DNA of 64,000 nucleotides. Origin: Thecamonas trahens ATCC 50062. Lineage: Eukaryota; Apusozoa; Apusomonadida; Apusomonadidae. Made by a program: the position numbers and the translations under genes. Each line of letters starts with the position of its first letter. Position 1 is the stretch's first letter. The stretch is taken from assembly GCF_000142905.1 (NCBI RefSeq), contig NW_013657647.1:62001-126000 (forward strand), written 5' to 3'. Below, one piece after another: positions 53,664 to 63,129 of this stretch. Below the pieces are notes generated by a model. It was not told the DNA's origin. It saw only the letters and a list, made by a program, of their open reading frames with translations, and ran no database searches.

Positions 53664-55538
53664 ATGTCGCTTGACATCTGCTTTCTCCGCCTCAATGCAC
53701 TGCGCACATTGATGGCGCTGGCACTGGTGATGGCCGCCACAGCCACTGCCACTGCCACTGCCACAGCCAGCGCAAAGGTCGATGCGCGCCCCATCTTCCA
53801 CTTCCGCCCGCCAAAGCACTGGATTAACGATCCTTGCGCTCCGCTCTTTGACGCCCGCTCCGGTCTCTATCATCTCTTCTTTCAGTACAACCCGGAGGCC
53901 TCCGTCTGGGGCGACATGCACTGGGGTCACGCCGTCTCGCCCGATCTCATCCACTGGGACTATCTGCCCATTGCTCTTGCTCCGTCAGAGCCGTACGATG
54001 CCGCAGGTGTCTTTACTGGCTCTGCCGTCATTGCTCCAGATGGATCCATCGCTGTTCTGTACACTGGTGTCGCCGCCGGCCGCCCACTGACAGAGGCAGA
54101 GTCGGTCGACGTTGCTACCCCGATCAACGCCTCGGATCCGCTGCTAGAGGTGTGGACCAAGGCGCCGGCAAACCCGCTAGTCGCCGCGCGCCCTCTCCCT
54201 CCCGTCCTTGGCAACGACACCGCTTTTCGCGATCCGACTGAGCCGCTGGTTCTGGGCGACGGCGCGCCGCCGTTTGTGGTCCTCGGCGCAGGCGCAGAGT
54301 CGGGCAAGGGCATGGCCCTCCGCTACGCCCTCCCGCACTACCCATCACCACTCGGTATGCACTATCTTGACGTTCTACTTGCTGCAGACTCCTCGATCCT
54401 CGACGGCGCCATTTGGGAGTGCCCAGACCCGTTTGCCCTCGACCATCTGGCGGTTCTCAAGGTCTCGTCGCGCGCTCTCGGCTACGGCGATCACTACTAC
54501 TTTGGCGCCTCGCTTCGCCCCGGGCAACCTTTTGTGCCAGCTGTCCATGGCGTTGTCGACTTTGGCCAGGTCTATGCCTCCAAGTCGTTCACCGATCCCC
54601 TCTCGCACGCACGCATTCAGCTCGGCTGGTCGTCCGAGGGCGACTCGCAAGCCTCGCAAGTCGCACGCGGCTGGGCCGGCGTCCACGTCATTCCGCGGCG
54701 CCTCTCTCATGTCCTCGCAGCTTCTGGCTCACCGCTCCTCGCAGCCACTCCGATCCCAGCCCTCGACGCCCTGCGCGTGGCGTCGTCGCACGCCGCCGTG
54801 ACATCGCCGATCGTCTTTCCCGTCTCGGCACCCGCCGCCGACCTCCCGCCCGGATTCGAGGGTGCTACCGCCGACTTTGTGGCTTCGTTTATGGTGCCCC
54901 ACTCGCTTGCTTCGACTGCCAACACGACTCGTCCCGAGATCTTTGGCGTTAACGTCCGCGCCTCGCCCACCCTTGCTGAAGTCACCCGCGTCGGTATCGC
55001 GCTTGCCTCCCCGCCCGCCGGCATGCCCGGAGTCACGTTTCCTCACGCTACTCCGTACGAGCGCCTGGCATCGGTGGCCGATCCAAGATCATGTGGCAAA
55101 GCATGTGCTCAGTTTGAGCTCTGCGCTGGGTGGACCTGGCTCGCCAACGCCTCATGCGAGCTGTACTCGCTCACGGGCGTCCCGCGGCCCACCGCCTCCT
55201 CCACCGTCTCTGGCTGGCGCCCGCTGGTCTTTGTCGATCGCGCGCGCACATCGCTTGCGCCCGACCAAGAGACCTCGCCCAACTCGGGTATCCTTCCGCT
55301 CCTTGCGGCGGCGCCCGGCCGCGTCGACCTCCGCATTGTCCTCGACAACTCGATCGTCGAGGTCTTTGCCGCCACTGGCACCGCCCGCATCACCTCGCGC
55401 ATCTACCCCACCCTCCCATCGTCAACCTTGCTCTCGATCTTCGCCGACAGTCTCGCCTCCCACGTAGCCCTTGAAGTCGCTGACATGTGGGCCATGCAGC
55501 CTGCCGATGGTGTGCTGCTCGGCGTCGGCCGTCAATGA
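53664..55538 (+). CDS. GH32 beta-fructofuranosidase, secreted, with PAN-like insert
   Basis: 624-residue invertase/fructanase-type glycoside hydrolase that would hydrolyse sucrose or fructans outside the cell. Residues ~12-37 form a signal peptide (LMALALVMAATATA). The GH32 motifs are present: HWINDP with nucleophile Asp56, FRDP with Asp190 as transition-state stabiliser and WECPDP with Glu252 as acid/base. All three catalytic carboxylates are kept. In the C-terminal beta-sandwich sits a Cys-rich stretch (SCGKACAQFELCAGWTWLA, CELYS), a PAN/apple-like module not usual in GH32. The frame remains open upstream through the GGGGTC array, but the ATG at 53664 after a CA/TA tract is the credible start. 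The stop overlaps the next gene's ATG. Confidence 0.9.
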   Translation: MSLDICFLRLNALRTLMALALVMAATATATATATASAKVDARPIFHFRPPKHWINDPCAPLFDARSGLYHLFFQYNPEASVWGDMHWGHAVSPDLIHWDYLPIALAPSEPYDAAGVFTGSAVIAPDGSIAVLYTGVAAGRPLTEAESVDVATPINASDPLLEVWTKAPANPLVAARPLPPVLGNDTAFRDPTEPLVLGDGAPPFVVLGAGAESGKGMALRYALPHYPSPLGMHYLDVLLAADSSILDGAIWECPDPFALDHLAVLKVSSRALGYGDHYYFGASLRPGQPFVPAVHGVVDFGQVYASKSFTDPLSHARIQLGWSSEGDSQASQVARGWAGVHVIPRRLSHVLAASGSPLLAATPIPALDALRVASSHAAVTSPIVFPVSAPAADLPPGFEGATADFVASFMVPHSLASTANTTRPEIFGVNVRASPTLAEVTRVGIALASPPAGMPGVTFPHATPYERLASVADPRSCGKACAQFELCAGWTWLANASCELYSLTGVPRPTASSTVSGWRPLVFVDRARTSLAPDQETSPNSGILPLLAAAPGRVDLRIVLDNSIVEVFAATGTARITSRIYPTLPSSTLLSIFADSLASHVALEVADMWAMQPADGVLLGVGRQ

Positions 55539-56899
55539 ACAACCACTTGTCTCTCTGGCTGCTGGCAGGCATGGCGACGTCATCGCGGACTATCGCCGGC
55601 ATTCTCGGCAAGCCGCGGTATTACACCAGCCCCAACGACACTATCTCGCACCATGAACGCGATCGGCTCCTCGCTGCGCCGCGCGGGGTGGCCGTCGACC
55701 CCAACTCGCGCGCCGTCGCCATCAACGACACTCGCGCCAGCCGTATCGCCGTCGTCTGGCCGGACGGGCGCTGGGAGACGCATCCGTCGCAGACCAAGGG
55801 CAACGACCTCCTCCTTCTCGACGGGTACCTTCTCAAGGCGATTGATGGAGGCATTGAGGTTATGGCCGTGCCCTCCAGCCTTGCTGGCCCCATCGCGACC
55901 GACGCGTCGGCGCCAGGCCATGCTCTCGTCGCCCTGGCGGACGACGCTCTTGCCGCACCGCCGCCCGGGGTAAGCAGCGAGCAGTCCGTCTCGGTCGACG
56001 ACCCGCTCGACGACAGCGTCCTTGCCCCACCAAAGTCGAACATGCTCTTTGGACTTGCCCACGACCCGCTCACAGGCACCGTCTTTGCTTCACATCCCGA
56101 CGCCGCCGCTGTCGTCGCCGCTACCGCTTGGCGCGAGCCGGGCGCCTCGCTCGCCCGCCTCCGTCTCGACACTTCGGGTCTCACTGCTCCGGACATTCAC
56201 TATCCGGATGGCCTAGTACTGTCACAGACAAGCGATGTGCTTTACCTCTCGTGCTTTCATCGTGTTCTGGCGCTGCATCTCGCCTCCGGCAACGTCTCGC
56301 TGGTGGCCGGCAGCACTGTTGCCGGCCACGTCGACGGTCTAGGCCCAGACGCCCGGCTCGACATGCCGACGAGTCTGGCCATGGACGGCGATGGCGCACT
56401 CCTTGTCGCCGATCGCTACAACAAGGTCATTCGCCGCATCGTGCTGCTTGCCGAGACTGGCCCGGGCCTCGTCTCCACTGTGGCAGGCACCGGAAGCTCT
56501 GGCGCGCGCGGCAAGCCGCTGGCGGCGGACCGTACGCCTTCGCCCATGTTCACCGCCAGCGACGGCCGCGGCAACCTCATTGTCTCCTCGTTTGATACTC
56601 ATTTGGTGTATGCAGTCCAAGGTGTGATGGCTCCCGGCCATCCCCACGCCCACCTCGCCGGTCGCCTTGGCTGGCGGCCGGCTACCTTCCGCCTCTACCC
56701 GGCGCGAGTCCGCGCCGCCATCCGAACGCTGTTGTTCATTGCACGGGCAGGATGGGATGCGGGTCGTGGGCGATACAGGTACGAGGCAACGTGCGCCCTC
56801 CCGCGGCTGCCCAACGAGCTGCTCCTGATGCTGTTCTCGTGGGTGGCCACCCCGCCGTGGCCGCCGGCCCTTACATGGGCGGATACTCCTCGGCCATGA
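55535..56899 (+). CDS. NHL-repeat beta-propeller protein with F-box-like C-terminus
   Basis: About 454 residues. NHL-type repeats are visible: TIAGILGKP..GVAVDP..AVAINDTRASRIAVV, ..PDGLVLSQTSDVLYLSC.., LVAGST.AGHVDGLGPDARL.MPTSLAMDGDGALLVADRYNKVIRRI and VSTVAGTGSSGARGKPL. This is the pattern of a six-bladed propeller. The C-terminus (FRLYPARVRAAIRTLLFIAR.. then LPRLPNELLLMLFSWV) resembles the F-box/SOCS-like tail found in many protist repeat proteins, suggesting a ubiquitin-ligase adaptor. The first possible ATG (55535) overlaps the GH32 stop as ATGA. ATG 55571 is an alternative. Its last 29 bp overlap the convergent glucosidase I gene. Confidence 0.72.
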   Translation: MNNHLSLWLLAGMATSSRTIAGILGKPRYYTSPNDTISHHERDRLLAAPRGVAVDPNSRAVAINDTRASRIAVVWPDGRWETHPSQTKGNDLLLLDGYLLKAIDGGIEVMAVPSSLAGPIATDASAPGHALVALADDALAAPPPGVSSEQSVSVDDPLDDSVLAPPKSNMLFGLAHDPLTGTVFASHPDAAAVVAATAWREPGASLARLRLDTSGLTAPDIHYPDGLVLSQTSDVLYLSCFHRVLALHLASGNVSLVAGSTVAGHVDGLGPDARLDMPTSLAMDGDGALLVADRYNKVIRRIVLLAETGPGLVSTVAGTGSSGARGKPLAADRTPSPMFTASDGRGNLIVSSFDTHLVYAVQGVMAPGHPHAHLAGRLGWRPATFRLYPARVRAAIRTLLFIARAGWDAGRGRYRYEATCALPRLPNELLLMLFSWVATPPWPPALTWADTPRP

Positions 56900-59312
56900 T
56901 GAGCACAACTAGCGTGGTCCATCCTGCGAACGGGTGAGTCCGCTGCCCGACGCCGTTAGTCGGCGAGTACTGCTCCCAAAAGTATCCGGTCTCGATGTAG
57001 TTGGACACAATAGTATCGACAACGTTGGCGCGGAGCGAAGCGTAAATCTGCTGCGCCCGTGCACGATGCGGGCCCTCGTCGACCGCGTACTTGTTGGCCA
57101 GCGCTGCGAGCGCCATGTAGTTGATGTTCATCCACACTGGTCCCTTCCAGTAGTTCTCACCGGTCCCGTAGTACGGGTCGGTGGCCGAGAGCGAGCGAAT
57201 TCCGCCGGGGCTCCACAGCGTGTCGGGATCGGCCATGTGGTCAAGGAGCCGGCCGACCCGCGGGTCGTCGGCCTCGAGGAGGCCGGTCAGCAGCGGAAAG
57301 AGCGACACATACCCCAGGAAGCACACCTGCATCTCGTCATGGACAGATCCAGTCCCGTCTGGGCCAGTGTCGCAGTAGTAACCGGCAGCCTCATTCCAGT
57401 GCACGTTGTGCAACGTGGTGAGAATCGAGGTGGCCTGCGCCTCGTAGCTCGTTGCTGCAGCCTCGTCGTCCAAAACCCGCGCCATATCCGCGAGCAGCCG
57501 CGCCGCAAGCACCATCCACGACGCAAGGTCAACGTGCTTTTCAAACGGCGACACAATCGGCGCCCGCGGATAGTCGTCGAGCCCCGACGTGAGTGTGTGG
57601 TTGGTCGTCCGGCCCTGCCACTTGAAGGTGTGCGGGAGGCTCCCGGCCTGGGTCGACTTGAACCACTCAAACTGGCGGGCCACAAGCGGGTACGCGTGCC
57701 GGAGAAAGGCAAGCGAGTCATGAAGCTCGGCATCGCCCGATGCCGGCAATCCCGAGGCCGCGGCTTCGTCCAGCGCAGCATGCAGGCGGGCCTGCATGCT
57801 GGCCAGCGGGAGCAGGAGCGTGGGTGGGTTGGCGTACACCCGAAACTGGGTCATAAACTCTTCCGGCACTCGCGACTCGGCCTCCGGGCCTAGAATCTGC
57901 TCGCGGGCAATCCATCCCTCGCTGTCCATCGACGCTAGCCACGATCCGAGAACCCGCTGCGAGAGCTCTTCGTTCCACGACGACATGACCAGCTGATGGA
58001 AACCCTCGTCCCACATGAATCCGCGCGGGAAGAAAGACCGCGACGGGACACAGGTCAAAAGCTCGTGCTCTGGTCCAAAAACAGGCCGTATCTTGTCGCT
58101 GGGCGCGGAACGGATCCGCGAGGCGCCATGAAAGTACGAGAGACCGCCGACCAGGTTTGAGAGCGCAGCCTTGGCCACCTGGACATACTGCGGAGTGTAC
58201 CCGGCAGCCGCCAGCCCGTAGCGCTCCTCAAACTCGCGATCAAAGGTCTCGGCCGCAGCATCAAGCGCAGACGTGAGGCCCTGGCCCACCAGCCCTGTCT
58301 CGCGCGCCATTGCCAACGCATCAGCGTCGGACGCGGAAGCTGCCTCTGGTGTGAGCAGAACAACAACGTCAAGCTCAAAGGCACCCGCCGCGTTGATCTG
58401 GACAAGCGCCACGTTGGAAGCTCCTGGGCCGGCAAGCGTGTTGGACAGCGTCGGTACAAGGCCTTCAGGCGGAGCGACGCGGTTCGCCTGTGTCCGGACC
58501 TTGTTCGGCTTACCAGCCTTGGCGGCAGCCGCGTCGATGGCCCGTGCCTTGGCGGTAAGCGTGGCCATGGCGCTGTCGCGCAGCTGGCCCTTGACGGCCT
58601 CGACAACCTGCCATACCTCGTTGGGAGGGAGGGTGAGCGTGGCTCCCGCCATCTTACTCGGGTCGCGCGCGCGCATCCGCTTGGCGTTGCGGATCTTGCC
58701 CGGGACCGGGAAGGCCTTGGCCACGTTACGCGGCGGGACGACGACGGTGATGTGCGGGAAGGCCGGTGATGAGCCGTGGAGAACCGTCGGCTCGGCGTGC
58801 CAGCTGCGGCCGGCCTTCTTGATGGACGCGCGCGAGTCTGCCGAGAAGTCAGCAACGCCGTCGACCGACGACAGGTAGAGGACAATAGAGAGCGGAGCGT
58901 CGCTAGGGAAACCCAGCAGCGGGGTACCAGCGATGCGGATGGCGCGCGGAGCGAGCGGATCCGGTGACTCAGCCGCCGGGATGAACGAGATGTTGAGAGC
59001 GTAGCCCATGGTGTTGTCGACGAGCGACTGATGGGCATAGTCAGCACCATTGTGAGCTGTCCACGAGTACATCCCCATACCATCCTCGGTAGTAGCATGG
59101 CGCGGAGAGAGGACATTGCGCAGCGGAGTCGGAGACCACCACATCATGCCCACAGTAGCCGGTGATGGCTCAGAGGTGGAGACGGCTGCAAAGAGGTTGG
59201 ACTTGTACGTGCCCCACTGCGCCGGTACGCTTCCTCCCACAGCCATAGCCACCATGCACAGCACCACACCCACCACAACCGCGACGCTCTCTCTAGCTAC
59301 TCTCCTGCCCAT
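56871..59312 (-). CDS. Mannosyl-oligosaccharide glucosidase (ER glucosidase I, GH63)
   Basis: 813-residue type II membrane enzyme that removes the terminal alpha-1,2-glucose from the N-glycan precursor in the ER. The start chosen is ATG 59312 (MGRRVARESVAVVVGVVLCM), giving a short basic cytosolic tail and a single signal anchor. The frame continues upstream only to a GTG. Luminal landmarks: QWGTYKSNLFAAV and MMWWSP, the GH63 N-domain start; RGFMWDEGFHQ with catalytic Asp435; EGWIAREQILGPEAESRVP; PVWMNINYMALAAL; and QRTHPFAGWTTLVVLIMAE near the end. Length matches yeast and animal glucosidase I (~830). Human orthologue: MOGS. Confidence 0.93.
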   Translation of the reverse strand: MGRRVARESVAVVVGVVLCMVAMAVGGSVPAQWGTYKSNLFAAVSTSEPSPATVGMMWWSPTPLRNVLSPRHATTEDGMGMYSWTAHNGADYAHQSLVDNTMGYALNISFIPAAESPDPLAPRAIRIAGTPLLGFPSDAPLSIVLYLSSVDGVADFSADSRASIKKAGRSWHAEPTVLHGSSPAFPHITVVVPPRNVAKAFPVPGKIRNAKRMRARDPSKMAGATLTLPPNEVWQVVEAVKGQLRDSAMATLTAKARAIDAAAAKAGKPNKVRTQANRVAPPEGLVPTLSNTLAGPGASNVALVQINAAGAFELDVVVLLTPEAASASDADALAMARETGLVGQGLTSALDAAAETFDREFEERYGLAAAGYTPQYVQVAKAALSNLVGGLSYFHGASRIRSAPSDKIRPVFGPEHELLTCVPSRSFFPRGFMWDEGFHQLVMSSWNEELSQRVLGSWLASMDSEGWIAREQILGPEAESRVPEEFMTQFRVYANPPTLLLPLASMQARLHAALDEAAASGLPASGDAELHDSLAFLRHAYPLVARQFEWFKSTQAGSLPHTFKWQGRTTNHTLTSGLDDYPRAPIVSPFEKHVDLASWMVLAARLLADMARVLDDEAAATSYEAQATSILTTLHNVHWNEAAGYYCDTGPDGTGSVHDEMQVCFLGYVSLFPLLTGLLEADDPRVGRLLDHMADPDTLWSPGGIRSLSATDPYYGTGENYWKGPVWMNINYMALAALANKYAVDEGPHRARAQQIYASLRANVVDTIVSNYIETGYFWEQYSPTNGVGQRTHPFAGWTTLVVLIMAEEYPPM

Positions 59313-60320
59313 GCCTATACTCGCTTGCTTGACCGCTGCGAGTGGTGTCTGTCCCGCCACGGCTCCGGCCCCTCAGCCCCAGGCCGCCCGCCCGGCTGTC
59401 ACCGACTGCCTCCTCGCAATCGTGCTGAGGTCACATCGTTGAGCGGGCAACACTCTCGGTTGCCGGCCGAGCGGTCGCTCTGCTGGCTTGACATTTCCTC
59501 GCATTTACTGTGCTGACCATCTCTGCCAGCACATCGTGCCGATTGGCACGGTGATCCGCGTGTCTATGAGCGCCCATCGATAGCTCGCATACACACGATA
59601 TCAAGGTAAGAATTGGGCGCCCAGAAGTCCGCCTGTCGTCGTCGTCGCGCATCGTCATCAAAGGGTTGGCGGGTGGGTTCCCGCTCCGTCGGAGCTGATT
59701 ATGTCAGACGCCATCGGAGCTCTTAGCCACTTTGCATCGCTCAGCCGAGTTAGCGACTCGTAGCAGTCGCGGCAACACTCACTCCGGTCGATGGACACCA
59801 GCTACATGACACGCGCTGCATCTGCCGATGGGGTGCTCGGGCGGTACGGAAGGACATGGGATCGTGTTCTTGGCTCCCACATCCATTCGACAACATGCTC
59901 CACAGCCGCTGCTGGGTATTGGCTTGGTATCGGCACCATTCCGGCGATGTGCCTGCGAATGGGGGAGCAGTGGCCTTGGTGGAGACTGCTCGGCAACATG
60001 ACTAGTATGTCTTCCATAGTAGGGGGTGTGCGTCACGTAGTCTCTCTGTGCATCGCACCCACAATGCCTGTGCCCCGTCGCCCATGCAAACATTGGAAGA
60101 CATTCTGGAAAGCCCTCGTCGCACGGCTTGCCCAAAAAAAGGTCGCAATTCTCATGGTCGCAAATCCTCTCAACTCGGCACGCGTGCGGGAGAGGCGGGA
60201 GAGGTAGGCCAGGCCATCCCCGCCACGTGGAAAGGGGGGCACGACCGCAAGCTGACCACCAGCTAAAGACAATACATCCACCACTTGTCCGTCGCCTGCC
60301 AACCGGCGGATAGCTTTGGC
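59313..60320. other. Divergent intergenic region between glucosidase I and kinase
   Basis: About 1 kb of 5'-5' spacer. It contains no recognisable protein on either strand and no obvious tRNA. It presumably holds promoters of both flanking genes; no convincing TATA box was found. Confidence 0.45.
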
Positions 60321-63116
60321 ATGAGAGTCTCCAACTACGAAGTGGATAATGTGGTGTTGGGGAAGGTATGTTCTCTCCAGGAGGGGGGGGGGGGGGGGGG
60401 GGGATAGGGTGCCTTTGGCGTAGTCTCGCTGGGCAAGCACATGGTAAGCAACCAGAAGGTGGCGATCAAGGCTGTCGAGACGAAGCTGTTGAACGCGGAG
60501 CAGAAACGGACCCTGGAGATTGAGGTGGAGGCGCTGGCCCGAGTCGCGCATCCCAACGTAGTGGCGCTGCTCGACGTGGTGCGGACGCCTGACACCGAAT
60601 TTCTCATCCTAGAGTACTGCGACGCAGGCGACGTGTTCGACTACCTCTCTGTCCACGGCTGCCTCAAAGAGGGTATGGCGGCCAAGGTGTTTGCGCAGCT
60701 AGCGTCGGGCCTGGCAGCCTGCCACGCTTCCGGCGTGGCGCACCGCGACCTCAAGCTCGAAAACGTCCTGCTCTCCGGCCATGATCTTAATGTCAAGATC
60801 AATGACTTTGGACTCGCTTGCCTGTTCTGTGACGGGCAGCGGGTGACCGAGAAGTGTGGAACGCCTGGGTACGCGCCGCCTGAGGTGGTCTCGCTGCCGG
60901 ACCTGCCCGAAGCGCGGGCCATGCACGGATACGACCCGCGGCTGGCGGATGTGTGGTCACTCGGTGTTGTCCTGTTTGCAATGCTTGTGGGCGCGCTGCC
61001 GTTTGGCGACTCGCTCGCGCCGCACGACGTTGCGTCACTGATGGACGCCGACCGAGTCATTGTGGAGATCCTTGAGGACCTTGACTTTGTGCCGGTTCCG
61101 GCGGCCTCGCTCCTCCGCGGCATCTTGCACAAGGAACCCGAGGCACGGCTCAATCTCTCGCAGATTCTTGCGCACCCATGGGTGACCCCGCACGTGCCCG
61201 ACACGCCGAAGCCACAGAGCTCGGTGGGCCGCCTCCGGGCGGCAACGTCGCTCTCCGACTTTAGTGAGCTTATTCTCCTTGGCAAGCATGCCAGTGCGTC
61301 GTCGCCGCTTGCGATGCCGTCAAACAGCCGCTCTGGGCCAGGAAACGGCCGCTTCGGGCCGCCGACGCTCACGCCGTCGCCGCAATCGATCCAGCTCCGC
61401 CAGCAAATGCTGGCGCGGCGGCGGCGGCAGCGATCGTCATCGCTGACTGGCTCGGCCTCGCTCATCAAGCGCATCAACTCGGGGTCGGGCATGCGGCCGC
61501 CATCGTCAGTCTTTGTGGGCGCGCGTGCTACCTCGCCGCGCGATGGCAACACGACGGGCGCGACTGGTCAATCGCCCATATTTGTCTTTTCTCGCCAGGA
61601 CTCGGGCACCTCGTTTGAATCCGAGTCGTCGATGGGAATGTTCGGCTCGCCCATCTCGGTCCTAGTGCCGTCGGCTTCTGTCGACTCGGAAAACGTTTCT
61701 GTTGGCTCGACTGACGAGCTCAACAACATCCTTGACGACGTTTTTGGCCAGATGGGCCACGGCCGCATCGAGTCTCCGATCTTCTCCAACGAAAGCACAC
61801 ATCACTCGCCGGCCATGCCCTTCCCGCACCTCCAGCAGCCGGCCTTGCTCCCGATGCCGTCGGGCGGATCGCCTTCTGGGCGCTCTGCGCGGCGGCGGTC
61901 AATCGCCGTCCACCCGACCCTCGAATCTAACTTTAACAATGTCGGCTCGCCGGTCTACCGTGGCGTAGCGCCTGCGCTGATGGGGATCCGCGACAATAGC
62001 CCGCCTGCTGGCGTCTTTAAGTCACCGTCGGACGCCTTGCAGGCCATTCCAGACGAGTCCGCCATGGCCGAGTGGAGCGCGCTGGCTGGTATGGTGAGTG
62101 GGGTGCGGTCGATCCGCTCGAGCTCGGCATCGTCCCATTCGACCCAGAGCTCGTTTTCGTCAACCGGGAGCCGATCGCATTGCAGCTCGTCAAGCACGCC
62201 GTCGTACTCGGACTCGGAGTCCGCGTCGGACTCTGCCGACACTGCACACGAGCGGCCCGACTCTGACGACGACAACGACGCCGCCGGTGTCTTCGAGGCC
62301 GACATCTCTGGCCTCATGCATCAGATGTCCGGCGACCAGATTGCGAACAACAGCTGTGGCAAGCCGAGCAAGTACGCCATGCCGCCGGCTAGCTTCAACA
62401 CCACCATGGAGGAGGTCAACTTGGTGCTCTCGGCGGCGCTCGGCGAGTCAACAAAGCTGTCGCCGCGGTCGCCGCGGCCTCGGCTCACGCCGCGCAACAA
62501 CGGCGAGCCGTTGCTCACGTCTCGGAGCTCCAAGAGCTCGGGCCGGAACACGCCAAAGGTGGTGGTCGGCTCGCCAGTCCTTGCGGGCGTCCACATCTCG
62601 ACGCCATCATCGAACCCGCTCAACATGTCGTTTTCGGCTGTGAACCTGCATGAGACGTCAGCAGCGGCCGACGAGGCACTCCGGGCTCCACGCGCTCCAC
62701 GGTTTGCCATGGCGGCGTCGACCACCTCGTCTCGCACCCCGATTGATCTGCTCAAGTATGTGGGCAGCAAACTTGCCGAGCTCTCGTCCGAGTACGTAGT
62801 GGAGCACTTGCAGTGGACCTTTTCCTGCTATCACATCTCGTCCGAGCTGGGTCAGTTGCTCTCCGGCGAGGCGAGCTCGTCGCCGGCGCAGACCTCGCTT
62901 GACAACATCATGTCGCCGTCGTCGCTGATGAGCCCGGTCTCAGCCACGCCTCTTGCGTTCACCATCGAGATCTGCCTTGTGCGCAATCTGGCACTCTCCG
63001 GTCTCAAGTTCCGCCGGCTACAGGGCTCACCGTGGGAGTACAAGCGCCGGCTGGGAGAGCTTCTAGAGCACGTCGGCCTTGCCAACGAGGGCAGCGCTGC
63101 TACGCCGTCCGGATAA
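60321..63116 (+). CDS. CAMK/AMPK-related Ser/Thr protein kinase with KA1 domain
   Basis: 917-residue kinase of the KIN1/MARK/AMPK-like group. Exon 1 (60321-60365, MRVSNYEVDNVVLGK) and exon 2 (from 60408, GAFGVVSLGKH) are joined across a 42-nt intron (GTATGT..GATAG), which restores the glycine loop LGKGAFGVV. Catalytic residues are intact: VAIK (Lys36), HRDLKLEN (Asp129), DFG (Asp148) and CGTPGYAPPE in the activation segment. The kinase domain ends near residue 260 (HPWV). A long Ser/Pro-rich linker follows. The last ~45 residues (FTIEICLVRNLALSGLKFRR, GSPWEYKRRLGELLEHVGL) match a KA1 domain, which binds acidic membranes and can autoinhibit. No UBA domain was noticed. Activation by an LKB1-like kinase at the T-loop Thr is plausible. 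Confidence 0.88.
60366..60407 (+). other. 42-nt intron containing a ~21-base poly-G run
   Basis: Donor AAG|GTATGT, acceptor GATAG|GGT, phase 0. Almost the whole body is guanine (60383-60403). Correct splicing is supported because it rebuilds the kinase glycine-rich loop. Its true length may differ because of the homopolymer. Confidence 0.8.
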
Positions 63117-63129
63117 AAGAACACTTGTT

